A stretch of DNA of 64,000 bases from Bacillus sp. CECT 9360 (GCF_918741275.1 NZ_CAKKNA010000007.1:124001-188000); one strand, 5' to 3'. Positions 25,447-34,869 are shown, counted from the first letter of the stretch. Notes: generated by a model not told the origin, from the sequence alone. Numbers and translations: made by a program.

Positions 25447-26589
25447 TCACTTTAAAAATGCTTCGATTCGGTCCATTGCTGTTGTAAGTGTGTCCATTGA
25501 ATAGGCATAGGAAAGACGGAAGTATCCTTCGCCAAGCTGTGAAAATGCATCACCTGGCACCACGGCAACCTTGGCTTTCTCCACCAGCTCCAGGCAAAAT
25601 TCCAATGAACTTTTATAGCCGTCCGGTAGCTTGACGAAAAAATAAAAAGCTCCGTCCGGTTTTACAACCTGTAAATTCATCTGATTCAGCCGATAATATA
25701 CATATTCCCTTCTTTTTGCATATTCTTCTTTCATCGGCTTTGCGTCATCAATGCCTTCCGTCAGTGCTGCATAAGCCGCCTTTTGGGACACGGATGCAGC
25801 GCAGGTTACGTTATATTGATGGACTTTAAGGATATGTTTACAAATGGCTGCCGGAGCAAGAATGAATCCAATTCTCCAACCGGTCATCGAATGGGATTTC
25901 GAAAGTCCGTTAATCACGATTGTTTGTTCCTTGATAAAAGAAGCAATAGAGATATGTTTTTGATCGTATACCAACTCACTGTATATCTCATCGGCCAGAA
26001 CAAAAATATCCTTGTCCTTTACCAGTTTCGCAATATCCATGAGCTCTTCGGCTGTAAGGGATACACCCGTAGGGTTGGAAGGGTAGGGCAGTACGATGCA
26101 TCTTGTTTTTTCGGTTATGTACGGTTCCAAAATCTCAGCGGTAAGCTTGAATCCGTTACCGGTTGTATCCGCGTATACCGGTTTCGCTCCGCAAAGCGTG
26201 ATGATCGGTTCGTAGCCGGGATAGACAGGTCCGGGAAGGATGACTTCTGTATCAGCCATTAAAATCGTGCGAAAGATAATGTCAATTGCTTCACTGGCTC
26301 CTGCGGTAACGATGATTTCATCCTCCGCTTGATAATCCAAGCCGTACTTTACGCTAAAATACGATGACGCCGCTTCCCTAAGCCCGATGAAACCAGCGTT
26401 GTGTGTGTAAACGGTAAAATTTTCGTCAACCGCTTGTTTAGCATAGTCTTTAATATGACTCGGTGTTGGAAAATCAGGCTGCCCGAGGGTAAGCGAAATT
26501 GTATCGTCAATATGGGCAACCATATTATAAAATTTTCTGATTCCGGATATTTCAATATCTTTAACTCGTGGGTTGAGCAAATGTTCCAT
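25447..26589 (-). CDS. patA: N-acetyl-LL-diaminopimelate aminotransferase PatA
   Basis: 380-residue fold-type I PLP aminotransferase. It has LGQPDFPTP near the N-terminus, YPSNPTG near 170, DEIYSELVY near 200 and the PLP lysine in NGLSKSHSMTGWRIG near 230. PatA performs the aminotransferase step of the acetylase route to diaminopimelate; dapH and dapL for the flanking steps are in the same window at 42 kb. The ribosome site GGGAGG precedes the ATG on the minus strand. Confidence 0.88.
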   Translation of the reverse strand: MEHLLNPRVKDIEISGIRKFYNMVAHIDDTISLTLGQPDFPTPSHIKDYAKQAVDENFTVYTHNAGFIGLREAASSYFSVKYGLDYQAEDEIIVTAGASEAIDIIFRTILMADTEVILPGPVYPGYEPIITLCGAKPVYADTTGNGFKLTAEILEPYITEKTRCIVLPYPSNPTGVSLTAEELMDIAKLVKDKDIFVLADEIYSELVYDQKHISIASFIKEQTIVINGLSKSHSMTGWRIGFILAPAAICKHILKVHQYNVTCAASVSQKAAYAALTEGIDDAKPMKEEYAKRREYVYYRLNQMNLQVVKPDGAFYFFVKLPDGYKSSLEFCLELVEKAKVAVVPGDAFSQLGEGYFRLSYAYSMDTLTTAMDRIEAFLK

Positions 26590-26655
26590 TCCTGTGTTCC
26601 TCCCTTTCTTTTATCTATTTTACACTACATAAGGAGCCAGGGAAAAACTAACTGA

Positions 26656-26814
26656 TCTAAATGGGGATTGTATTCCCTTTTGGAAAGCTTTTGGAAGATT
26701 AATAGAAATGTGTTTATCAGGAATTTCTATATCGGTTATATTATGGCTGCTTTCACGGAGAAAAAGCAGGGATTGCACGATATGATTGCCAGCACATTGG
26801 TTATGAAAAAATAA
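26656..26814 (+). pseudogene. Remnant of an RDD family membrane protein gene (C-terminal end)
   Basis: The frame from 26656 to the stop at 26812-26814 encodes 'YIGYIMAAFTEKKQGLHDM' then IASTLVMKK, the typical C-terminus of RDD family membrane proteins. A stop codon (TGA 26653-26655) closes the frame upstream, and the first two membrane segments with the RDD motif are missing. No ribosome site precedes it. The gene has been truncated to about 50 codons. Confidence 0.7.
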
Positions 26815-26950
26815 TAAGATCAGACGTCTTATTGCTGGATTTCGTTAAGTGAATCCGGTTTCTTTAAAACAATAAAAAATTTCTTGTTAAACGACCGATG
26901 ATAAGGGAGTTGTATTGTAATTTTTTATAACATTTTTAAGGAATGATAAA

Positions 26951-28234
26951 ATGTTAAACTTGGAAAATGTATTTTTGCATTTATTAATCATTATTTTACC
27001 GGTATTTCTTTATCATGGTATTATCGGGAAAATGAATTACTTCCCGAATAACAAGCGAAATCAATTTCATCGATTTTTATTATTGGCCATATCCGCCATA
27101 TTAAGTATGGTTTTTCCTATTGCTGGTATTAACGGGATTTCCTATGATTTTCGTTCTTTAGTCATCATATTCGCATTTTTTTATTGCGGAAAGAATTACG
27201 CTTTTCTGCTTATCCTTCTGACCAGTTTGTTCCGTATTTTTATAGGTGGCAAAGGATTGATGGCATCGTTTGTCCTAATCCCTTTCATATATGCCCTTCC
27301 ACTTATTTTTTCATATTTTTGGAGCAGATTTTCCAAGAAGCAAAAATATATGTATGCACTTTTGGCCGCTACGGTATCCATTGTTATGTTTTATTTTTCT
27401 CTGCTTATCTTCAATGTAGATGAAACCAACAACTTCTTGTATACGGATGACTTTTTTCAGGCCTTGATTGTTGGCTGGCTTTGTTATGCTGTCATTCTTT
27501 TGACCATCGTTTTTTACGAGGAATATATGGAAGAAAATGCGTTGCTCAGAATTCAAATCATCAATTCAGAAAAGATGAACGTTGTCAGTGAATTGGCTGC
27601 CAGCGTGGCGCATGAGATCAGGAACCCATTGACTGTCGTTAGAGGCTTTATTCAACTGATGAAGGATGATAAATCGGCGATGAATAAAGAATACATGCAG
27701 CTTGTATTAACGGAGTTGGCAAGGGCAGAGACCATCATTGCTGATTATTTGGATCTTGCGAGACAGAATTCGGTAAAGCGTGAGATCTTCCAAGTTTCGA
27801 GCCTCATTAAAGATGTAATGAATGTTATGAAATCGTATTCGAATATGAACGGTGTTGACCTGAGTTATTACATTCATCACGATTATAAATTGATCGGCGA
27901 TTTGGGCAAGCTCAAGCAGGTTTTCTATAATCTGATTAAAAACTCGGTAGAATCAATCAATCATACAAATGGCAGGGTGATGATCAATGTAACAAAGCAT
28001 GACGGGAAAGCGTTGATCGCGATTACCGATAATGGCATAGGAATGGATCAGCAGCAGCTTGAAAGAATAGGAGAACCCTTTTTCACACTTAAGGATACCG
28101 GAACCGGCTTAGGCGTAATGGTTACGAAATCGATCATCGAAAGTCATCATGGAGGGATTGAATATGAAAGTGAGCCAGGCAAGGGCACAGAGATATTCAT
28201 GACTCTTCCCCTCCATAAAGAGGAAACAGACTAA
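26951..28234 (+). CDS. kinB: KinB-type sporulation sensor kinase
   Basis: 427 residues, nearly the length of B. subtilis KinB. Six hydrophobic segments fill about 1-195 with almost no external loops. The HisKA domain has its acceptor in 'VVSELAASVAHEIRNPLTVV' (His near 220), matching KinB closely, followed by a HATPase with NLIKNSVESI and GTGLGVMVTKS. It should sense a membrane signal and phosphorylate Spo0F. It sits between patA and cheV, the slot of kinA in B. subtilis, and no kapB follows, so orthology to KinB is by sequence only. ATG 26951 has AAGGAATGATAAA before it. Confidence 0.82.
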   Translation: MLNLENVFLHLLIIILPVFLYHGIIGKMNYFPNNKRNQFHRFLLLAISAILSMVFPIAGINGISYDFRSLVIIFAFFYCGKNYAFLLILLTSLFRIFIGGKGLMASFVLIPFIYALPLIFSYFWSRFSKKQKYMYALLAATVSIVMFYFSLLIFNVDETNNFLYTDDFFQALIVGWLCYAVILLTIVFYEEYMEENALLRIQIINSEKMNVVSELAASVAHEIRNPLTVVRGFIQLMKDDKSAMNKEYMQLVLTELARAETIIADYLDLARQNSVKREIFQVSSLIKDVMNVMKSYSNMNGVDLSYYIHHDYKLIGDLGKLKQVFYNLIKNSVESINHTNGRVMINVTKHDGKALIAITDNGIGMDQQQLERIGEPFFTLKDTGTGLGVMVTKSIIESHHGGIEYESEPGKGTEIFMTLPLHKEETD

Positions 28235-28272
28235 AATAGGCAATTAAATCTCATATAATTATCGTTTTGTTA

Positions 28273-28299
28273 TAAAGAATTGATTTAATCAGCCGAAAA
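28273..28299 (+). promoter_or_regulatory. SigD promoter of cheV
   Basis: TAAA (28273-28276), exactly 15 nt, GCCGAAAA (28292-28299) against the SigD pattern TAAA-N15-GCCGATAT. It lies 80 nt before the cheV start. Confidence 0.7.
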
Positions 28300-28378
28300 A
28301 ATCTGTGAGGATATTCTATTTTTTACTGCAATATGTCCGACTAATTATTGATTTGGAGACGAAGGAAGGGCGAATTAA

Positions 28379-29284
28379 ATGGAGAATGCTAAAGGAATAC
28401 TGCTTGAAAGTGGCACAAATGAATTGGAAATTGTCGAGTTCGGCATCGGAGAGAATAAATTCGGGATTAATGTAATAAAGGTTAAGGAAATCATCAATCC
28501 TATACCAGTTACCCTGGTGCCTCACGCCCATCAAAATGTGGAAGGAATCATTGAATTGCGCGGTGAAGTGCTTCCGGTAATCAATGTTGCCCAGGCGTTA
28601 GGTTTCCCACCTGCGGAAAACCCGGCATTGGATAAATTCATCGTTGCTGAATTTAACCAATTAAAAATGGTTTTCCATGTCCATAGTGTTTCGCAAATCC
28701 ACCGGATTTCCTGGGGAGAGATTGAAAAGCCTTCTGAAAGTTATCAAGGAATTGACAGCCAGATTATTGGCGTTGTTAAGTTGAACGGTGACATGATTTT
28801 ATTGCTGGATTTTGAAAAGATTGTTGTGGATATTAATCCCGAGTCAGGGATCAATATTCAGCAGGTTAAGAAATTAGGTAAGCGCGAGCGCTCCAATAAA
28901 AAGATTGTTGTGGCGGAAGATTCGCCGCTTCTAAGAAAGCTCCTGCACGATACATTGAATGAAGCCGGTTTTCAGAACCTTGAGTTTTTTGAAAACGGCC
29001 TCGATGCCCTGCAATATCTGGAAGGCCTGCTTGCTTCCGGGAAAGATATTGTCTCAGAAGTTCAAATGATCATCACAGATGTTGAAATGCCGCAAATGGA
29101 CGGGCATCATTTAACGAAAAGAATTAAAGAGGATGCAGGTCTGGGGATATTGCCGGTTATCATTTTCTCTTCGCTGATTACGGACGACCTTCGTCATAAA
29201 GGTCAGATAGTAGGTGCTGATGCACAAGTCAGCAAACCTGAAATTGCCGAGCTGATCCAGTTGATAGACGAGCATATTTTATAG
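28379..29284 (+). CDS. cheV: Chemotaxis coupling protein CheV
   Basis: 301 residues. A CheW domain (about 14-155) with 'FGINVIKVKEIINPIPVTLV' and 'IIELRGEVLPVINV' couples receptors to CheA. A receiver domain (about 175-300) has the acidic pair in VVAEDSPLLRK, the acceptor Asp in ITDVEMPQMDG and Lys in VSKPE. CheV takes part in adaptation of the chemotaxis signal. ATG 28379 follows GGAAGGGCG. The SigD promoter fits the flagellar/chemotaxis regulon. It is monocistronic. Confidence 0.93.
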   Translation: MENAKGILLESGTNELEIVEFGIGENKFGINVIKVKEIINPIPVTLVPHAHQNVEGIIELRGEVLPVINVAQALGFPPAENPALDKFIVAEFNQLKMVFHVHSVSQIHRISWGEIEKPSESYQGIDSQIIGVVKLNGDMILLLDFEKIVVDINPESGINIQQVKKLGKRERSNKKIVVAEDSPLLRKLLHDTLNEAGFQNLEFFENGLDALQYLEGLLASGKDIVSEVQMIITDVEMPQMDGHHLTKRIKEDAGLGILPVIIFSSLITDDLRHKGQIVGADAQVSKPEIAELIQLIDEHIL

Positions 29285-29289
29285 AGAAT

Positions 29290-29330
29290 AAAAATGGGTG
29301 CCAAAGCTAAATGCTTGGCACCCGTTTTTC
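29290..29330 (+). terminator. Terminator of cheV
   Basis: GGGTGCCAAAGC pairs with GCTTGGCACCC, followed by GTTTTTC. Confidence 0.88.
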
Positions 29331-29399
29331 AGATAGAAATGGTTATATTTTCTGCATGAAAGCAATTTCGCCTGATTATCATCTTAAAAAAGCGCTCAA

Positions 29400-29891
29400 T
29401 CAATATTTAAATCCTTTTCCAAGAAATGAGGACGGGAACGTATTTTGGAAATTATTTTTCTGATGTTGCTTTGATCCTTTAGGCTTATCCTTATTTAATT
29501 CATCAAGATTGCCCACATAGTCTTGCAGGACTTGTTTTGCTTTGGATAGGGAAAGAGTTGCCTTTGGATTCCGAACATGAGCGGTGCGGCTTCCTAAGTG
29601 AGGTAAATTTTTAAAATCATCCCTTGTTGGGGGTAAGTGAAAAATAAAATCGCCACATTCGATGATGACATCTGATTGCTGCGCAGAGAATCGAGGATTG
29701 TCTGAAAAATGCAATCCTTTTTTTTCGGCTTTGCCTTCTGTGAGCATCTTGTTTATAGCGGCACGCTTTAAATTATAAAGGTACTTTGGTTCCGGTGCTG
29801 TTTTTGCATGTTTATTAACAACAAAGAGTGCTTGTGCAAGAAAATTTACTGAATGATCTTCACTGGAACTCTGACCTTCTGTTTGACGCAT
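29400..29891 (-). CDS. ykyB: YkyB family protein
   Basis: 163 residues, soluble, with 'NFLAQALFVVNKHAKTAPEP', 'LYNLKRAAINKML' and GDFIFHLPPTRDDF, the YkyB family pattern. The C-terminal 25 residues are rich in Lys, Gln and Asn. No biochemical role is established. AAAGGAG stands before the ATG. It is downstream of ykuE on the same strand, the same order as in B. subtilis. Confidence 0.85.
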   Translation of the reverse strand: MRQTEGQSSSEDHSVNFLAQALFVVNKHAKTAPEPKYLYNLKRAAINKMLTEGKAEKKGLHFSDNPRFSAQQSDVIIECGDFIFHLPPTRDDFKNLPHLGSRTAHVRNPKATLSLSKAKQVLQDYVGNLDELNKDKPKGSKQHQKNNFQNTFPSSFLGKGFKY

Positions 29892-30038
29892 ATGGTAACT
29901 CCTTTCATAAACCTTTCCGTCTATTTTTATTATATCATTTTAGGATTTGTTTGTAAGAAAAAGTAAGCGGTCTGTTAGTACATGACGAGGTAATTTCTGA
30001 AAGCTGTTTTTTCATGTCCTCTCTAATGATATAATAAT

Positions 30039-30899
30039 TTAGTGAGATTTTAAATCGAACACGGTAATCTCCGGTCTGGACAAGAAGCGATATGGAAGGC
30101 GGGTTGTTCCCAGTCCTCTGTTCACATGAAGTTTTAATTGGTCTATATCAAACGTGCCTTCTTTATACTTTTCTGCAAAAGGCGGTGTAATGAGAGCCCC
30201 GACAAATGGGATTTGCACTTGGCCACCATGACTATGACCGCTCAGTTGCAGTTGAATATCGTATGTTGCCGATGTATCGGCGAGATCGGGAGCATGTGAG
30301 AGCAGAATTGTGTAGCTGTTTTTCGGGATGCCTGCTGTTGCTGCGGCAAAATCGGGATTTCCAAGCATGGGATCATCAAGGCCTGCAATGAACAATTCAT
30401 CTCCATTTAAGAGAGAAATCGAGGTATTGGCATTGAGCAGAACCTGAAAGTCAGACTTTCGCATAATATTGTCGTATATTTCTGAACCATACCCGCCATG
30501 GTCATGGTTGCCGTATATACAGAACTTCCCATGCGGGGCTTGCAATTTCTTTAAAAGCGGTATGGTTTCCTTTTGAAAGGGATATTGATTGGGATGATCC
30601 ATCAAGTCACCTGTAAAAATGATTAGATCGGGTTTCAAATCATTGATTTTTCCGATAATCGATTCCAAGTCAGCAAGCTGGAATTGGAATCCTAGATGCG
30701 TATCGCTGAACTGAACGATCCTAAACCCGTTAAATCCTTTCGGGATTAGTGGGTGATGTATGGAAATGGTATTGATATCGAGCCATTTTGGTTCAACTTC
30801 ATGAGTGTAGTACTTGCCGCTAACACTAATGCCGGACAAAGCAAGAATGGCCGCAATTGATCTTTTTAGAAAGGATCTGCGGGTTATATTATTTTTCAT
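30039..30899 (-). CDS. ykuE: Tat-exported metallophosphoesterase YkuE
   Basis: 286 residues. A twin-arginine signal, TRRSFLKRS followed by a hydrophobic stretch (about 8-28), indicates export by the Tat system and anchoring at the wall or membrane. The calcineurin-like domain has all metal motifs: DTHLG, GDLMDH, GNHDHGG, SHAPD and SGHSHGGQ. It should hydrolyse a phosphoester outside the membrane; B. subtilis YkuE is a Tat substrate. ATG 30899 is used, since a TTG upstream of it overlaps the weak ribosome site. Confidence 0.9.
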   Translation of the reverse strand: MKNNITRRSFLKRSIAAILALSGISVSGKYYTHEVEPKWLDINTISIHHPLIPKGFNGFRIVQFSDTHLGFQFQLADLESIIGKINDLKPDLIIFTGDLMDHPNQYPFQKETIPLLKKLQAPHGKFCIYGNHDHGGYGSEIYDNIMRKSDFQVLLNANTSISLLNGDELFIAGLDDPMLGNPDFAAATAGIPKNSYTILLSHAPDLADTSATYDIQLQLSGHSHGGQVQIPFVGALITPPFAEKYKEGTFDIDQLKLHVNRGLGTTRLPYRFLSRPEITVFDLKSH

Positions 30900-31070
30900 T
30901 ATGATCAACCTATCTAGTTCTAATAAGTGTTACTATCTCATACTAACAAACAATATACATAAAAAGAAGAATATATTATACTTTTATTCATTGCTTTTAA
31001 AAGAATCAGGATATTAAAAAACATAGAGACAAATATCCTTCAAGAGCGAACATCTACCTGGGGGTACCGA

Positions 31071-32921
31071 ATGACGCAGTCCATGCTTTTTACATTTATT
31101 ATCATTGTTGTGACGATAGCCACCTTTATTCAAGGAAAATTCAGAGCTGATTTAGTTGCCCTGACCGCACTATTAGTGCTTAGTATAACGGAGATTCTTA
31201 CTATGGAAGAGGCCCTGTCAGGCTTCTCGAATCCAGTCGTGATCATGATTGCCGGATTATATATTGTAAGCGCTGGGGCATTCAGCAGCGGTCTCGCGGA
31301 AAGGCTCGGGAGTTATTTTCTTAGCCTGAGCGGCAATAGTGAGCGGAAGCTTTTTGTGATTGTTATGCTTACGGCCGGCCTGTTCAGCGGCTTGTTCAGC
31401 GGGACGGCGACTGTTGCTGTCTTGCTTCCGATAGTGACCAGCATGGCGCTTAAGCAGAAAACGAGCCCTTCGAGATTCCTGCTTCCGCTCGCCTATGCCA
31501 GCAGCCTTGGCGGAGTTCTTATGTTAATTTCTAATTCGCCTAATATGATTGTCAATGATGTATTGCGAAGTAATGAATTTGATACGTTTGATGTTTTTGA
31601 TTTTACGCCGATTGGCCTTGTTGTTTTGGGAGCGGGTCTAATCTTTATGCTCACGGCAGGCAGGAAGCTGCTTCCGAATCAAACGGTAACCACCAAGAAC
31701 AGCGGGAAGGATATATCCGCCTCGGAGCTGGCCGGTATATACAAAGTGTATGACCGATTGTTTTATCTAAATATCCCTGAGGAATCAGATATAGTTGGCG
31801 AAAGACTTTCAGGGCTGATTTTACCGATAAAGTATGAAATTACAGTGATAGAAATTACCAGAAAAATAAAAGAAAAGTCGTTGCGCCAAAAAAGTCAAAC
31901 GTTCTCTGCCAAAGCGGATGAGATTCTGCATCCGGATGACATCATTCTCGTTTTTGGCGAAGAGAAGTCCGTCAAAGGATTGGCTGAGGATTATGATCTG
32001 GGCTTGAAGAAGTTTAATGCTGACGCGATTAAAAAGCATTTCCTTGGCAGCAAATTCGGGCTGACGGAAATTCTTATCGTCCCTCATTCCGACTATGAAA
32101 ACCAAACGCTGAAAGATGTCCATTTTCGGGAAAAATATCAGTGCAATGTGCTGGCGATCAATCGAAAAGGGGAATATATTCAGGCAGATGTGGGTACAGA
32201 ACAGTTACAGTCTGGAGATGCTCTCTTAATTCATGGTGAATGGGATAATATTAACAGGATATCAGCGGATCTGCAGGATGTCATTGTTATTGGCAGTGAA
32301 TCAGAAGATAAGGAACGCACTGATCCATTAGGCAAAGCGCCGGTTGCGGCCGGAATTATGGCCCTTATGCTTATCCTGCTGGCTGTCGATATCATACCAC
32401 CGGTTCTCTCCGTTTTAATTGCGGCATTTTTGATGATCGTGACCGGCTGCATTAGATCGATTGAAGAGGCCTATCAACAAATAAATTGGGAGTCTGTCTT
32501 CCTGCTTGCGGCGATGGTTCCCCTGGCGATTGCCCTTAATAATACGGGAGGAGCCATGCTGATAAGCAATGGGATAAACGAAGTCCTTGGCGGGCTCGGA
32601 CCATACGCCCTTCTTTCGGGGTTCTATTTACTGACGATGATACTTGCCCAATTCATTTCGAATGCGGCCACCGCTTTCTTAATAGCGCCGATCGCTTTCT
32701 TAAGCGCCGTCACGATGCACCATAGTCCTTATCCATTTCTATTATGCGTGGCTGTTGCTGCCTCGATGGCCTTCTCTACTCCCGTTGCTTCACCAACGAA
32801 CGCACTGGTCATGACAGCGGGCGAATATAAATATAAGGATTTTGCCCTGATTGGCATTTTATTGCAAATATTCATCGGGTTGATCATGATTGTTGTTATA
32901 CCTGTGTTTTTCCCATTCTAA
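31071..32921 (+). CDS. SLC13 family permease with TrkA-C domains
   Basis: 616 residues. About ten membrane segments are split by a cytosolic insert (about 215-415) that holds two RCK/TrkA-C domains, e.g. 'DEILHPDDIILVFGEEKSV' and 'LQSGDALLIHGEWDNI'. The membrane halves carry SLC13-type re-entrant motifs 'ISNSPNMIVNDVL' and 'FSTPVASPTNALVM', so it should move an anion such as sulfate or a dicarboxylate with Na+. TrkA-C domains can bind nucleotides or c-di-AMP, but no ligand is shown here. ATG 31071 follows CTGGGGGT. Confidence 0.86.
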   Translation: MTQSMLFTFIIIVVTIATFIQGKFRADLVALTALLVLSITEILTMEEALSGFSNPVVIMIAGLYIVSAGAFSSGLAERLGSYFLSLSGNSERKLFVIVMLTAGLFSGLFSGTATVAVLLPIVTSMALKQKTSPSRFLLPLAYASSLGGVLMLISNSPNMIVNDVLRSNEFDTFDVFDFTPIGLVVLGAGLIFMLTAGRKLLPNQTVTTKNSGKDISASELAGIYKVYDRLFYLNIPEESDIVGERLSGLILPIKYEITVIEITRKIKEKSLRQKSQTFSAKADEILHPDDIILVFGEEKSVKGLAEDYDLGLKKFNADAIKKHFLGSKFGLTEILIVPHSDYENQTLKDVHFREKYQCNVLAINRKGEYIQADVGTEQLQSGDALLIHGEWDNINRISADLQDVIVIGSESEDKERTDPLGKAPVAAGIMALMLILLAVDIIPPVLSVLIAAFLMIVTGCIRSIEEAYQQINWESVFLLAAMVPLAIALNNTGGAMLISNGINEVLGGLGPYALLSGFYLLTMILAQFISNAATAFLIAPIAFLSAVTMHHSPYPFLLCVAVAASMAFSTPVASPTNALVMTAGEYKYKDFALIGILLQIFIGLIMIVVIPVFFPF

Positions 32922-32985
32922 TATGCTTCTAATGATGGACCTTAGGAGAGCATCCCTGCCATCTTTAAACAAGAGAGGGAATTGC

Positions 32986-33195
32986 ATGATGAAGAACCGT
33001 ACGTGTGAAAAACTGTTTATTCCTTCCAATCTGGGATTAATCAGGATTCATATTTCCGGATTTGAATCATTGGAAGATTCCGGGGAGGTTGTGGCCGTTT
33101 TAAATGACCTTGTTGTCAAAAAAAGAGGCTATTTTAAAAGAAGGATGATCCTCAACACGTTTATCAAGCTTAATAAAATGATAGCTGAGCAATAG
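32986..33195 (+). CDS. Small protein, 69 aa
   Basis: The sequence begins MMKNRTCEKLFIPSNLGLIR and ends LNTFIKLNKMIAEQ. It has mixed beta and helical character, no signal and no membrane segment. The start at 32986 (or ATG 32989) follows AGAGAGGGA by about 7 nt; the frame upstream to 32890 overlaps the permease gene and has no ribosome site. I do not recognise the family. A long stem-loop terminator follows, so it may be cotranscribed with the permease 64 nt upstream. Confidence 0.6.
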   Translation: MMKNRTCEKLFIPSNLGLIRIHISGFESLEDSGEVVAVLNDLVVKKRGYFKRRMILNTFIKLNKMIAEQ

Positions 33196-33196
33196 A

Positions 33197-33281
33197 ACAG
33201 CCTGTTCCCTAATAGACTATTTGCATTCTTTCACAGGAATGCCGTCAGTCTTCAAAAAAATAGGGGGACAGGCTGTTTTTA
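33197..33281 (+). terminator. Long terminator stem-loop
   Basis: AACAGCCTGT-TCCCTA pairs with TAGGGGG-ACAGGCTGTT, followed by TTTATTT. The loop is about 50 nt and may hold a second small stem. Confidence 0.75.
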
Positions 33282-33346
33282 TTTCACTGCTTATGAGGCA
33301 ATGGTATAATTCTTCCATGGAGTGCTTATGATAGGAGGATATACTC

Positions 33347-34543
33347 ATGGATGCGATGGAGATTTTAACGAATCCGGAAAAGGTTCAACCGGTTTTTCAG
33401 CCAATATTCAGCGCGGATGAACATCGGGTTATCGGGTATGAGATTCTTGGCCGGTTTCAGCATGACATAAGTCTTGGGCCTTTTTTTCATGACCAAACAA
33501 TTCCGGAAGAATACAGGATCGATGTGGATAATCTTTTGTTAGAGAAGGCGTTGCAGCAAATCGTCAAGAATGAAGAAAATTTCTTGATTTTTATTAACCG
33601 TGACCCTAATCTTTTGCTTTTTGATCAAGGTGAAAGTTTCTTGGAAATTATTCGCAAATATTTGAAACCGAATGAAATGGGTCGGGTCGTTCTGGAATTA
33701 TCCGACACGGATTACTCAGAGAATCTTGAGCAATTGCAGCATCTGCTTGCTTACTATAAAACATATGGAATCAAAGTCGCGATTGATCACCTCGGTGAGG
33801 AAAGTCATTTAGACCGGATCGCGCAGATGTCACCGCATATACTGAAGGTTAACTTAGATAAACTTAGAAAAACCGGCGGAGATGCTTTCCAGGTCATTCT
33901 TTTCTCCCTCGGCATGCTGGCCAGAAAAATAGGGGCCAATTTGTTATTCGAGCATATCGAACAGGATTATCAGCTAAGATTCGCCTGGAGAAACGGAGCG
34001 CGTTTTTATCAAGGTCATTATTTAGCGGGTCCAGAACAGGGTTTCATCGATAAAAATCGATTGCGTGAGAAATTCCAGAGTGAATCCCGCAATTTTATCT
34101 CCTTTGAAAAGAAGAAGCTGGAAACCGTCTATCAAAAAACAGTCCAGTTTAATGATGAAATACACGCTTTCCTCAATAATCATAAAAAGCTTGATACGTA
34201 TGAAACATTACTCGGCGCTCTGGCAAAATCGTTCGAATCGATGTGCTTCCGCTTGTATATCTGTGACGAAGAAGGCTTCCAAAAATCGCCGAATGTGCTG
34301 AAGCAAAACGGGGTATGGATCACCCAGCAGGAATATCTACATAAAAACTGGAGTTGGCGACCTTATTTCTTGGAAAATATAATTAAGATGAAATATGAGA
34401 AAAAAGGGATTTTATCGGATTTATACAGTGATATTGATACAGGTGAAACGATCCGTACGTTCTCCTTTCCATTAAATAGTGAAGAATATTTATTTTTGGA
34501 TCTCTCTTATTCTTATCTTTATGAGCATGACGCGCTTCTTTGA
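33347..34543 (+). CDS. ykuI: EAL-domain c-di-GMP binding protein YkuI
   Basis: 398 residues. The EAL domain (about 1-245) has the variant signature YEILGRF instead of the consensus ExLxR, 'LSDTDYSENLEQLQ' and 'KVAIDHLGEES'. The C-terminal YkuI-type PAS-like domain covers 250-398 with 'KSFESMCFRLYICDEEGFQK'. B. subtilis YkuI binds c-di-GMP without hydrolysing it, and this protein has the same layout, so it is more likely an effector than a phosphodiesterase. ATG 33347 follows ATAGGAGG. Confidence 0.87.
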   Translation: MDAMEILTNPEKVQPVFQPIFSADEHRVIGYEILGRFQHDISLGPFFHDQTIPEEYRIDVDNLLLEKALQQIVKNEENFLIFINRDPNLLLFDQGESFLEIIRKYLKPNEMGRVVLELSDTDYSENLEQLQHLLAYYKTYGIKVAIDHLGEESHLDRIAQMSPHILKVNLDKLRKTGGDAFQVILFSLGMLARKIGANLLFEHIEQDYQLRFAWRNGARFYQGHYLAGPEQGFIDKNRLREKFQSESRNFISFEKKKLETVYQKTVQFNDEIHAFLNNHKKLDTYETLLGALAKSFESMCFRLYICDEEGFQKSPNVLKQNGVWITQQEYLHKNWSWRPYFLENIIKMKYEKKGILSDLYSDIDTGETIRTFSFPLNSEEYLFLDLSYSYLYEHDALL

Positions 34544-34600
34544 ATAAATGGATACGGCTTGAGTTACGCTAAGCAAAACAGGGCTTGGAGGGAATGTAGC

Positions 34601-34831
34601 TTGAGCACGTTTATCTGGATTCTAATGCTTATCGTCATTGGAATTATTCTCGTTTCGCTAATCTATACAATCAGTGCAGGAAGAACCCAAAAGGCGATGA
34701 AGGGCGAGTTCGATTCGCAATTGAATGAAAACGTCCAAAATCATCCTTATTTAAGAAATCCTATTTTTCTGGCTATCGGTTTCTTTTTTGTTTTTGTTGT
34801 CGGATATATTTTATACTTGTCATTTAGATGA
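34601..34831 (+). CDS. Small two-span membrane protein, 76 aa
   Basis: Begins MSTFIWILMLIVIGIILVSL (first span), followed by a charged middle and a second span 'FLAIGFFFVFVVGYILYL' at the C-terminus. The start is TTG 34601, 9 nt after GGAGG; ORF extension to 34559 lacks a site. It lies 57 nt after ykuI on the same strand and ahead of a terminator, so it is probably in the ykuI unit. The family is not recognised. Confidence 0.68.
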   Translation: MSTFIWILMLIVIGIILVSLIYTISAGRTQKAMKGEFDSQLNENVQNHPYLRNPIFLAIGFFFVFVVGYILYLSFR

Positions 34832-34840
34832 TTATTTCCT

Positions 34841-34869
34841 GAGATTCCAACAGTGGAGTCTCTTTTTTT
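34841..34869 (+). terminator. Terminator of the ykuI unit
   Basis: GAGATTCCA pairs with TGGAGTCTC (one mismatch), followed by T7. Confidence 0.8.
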
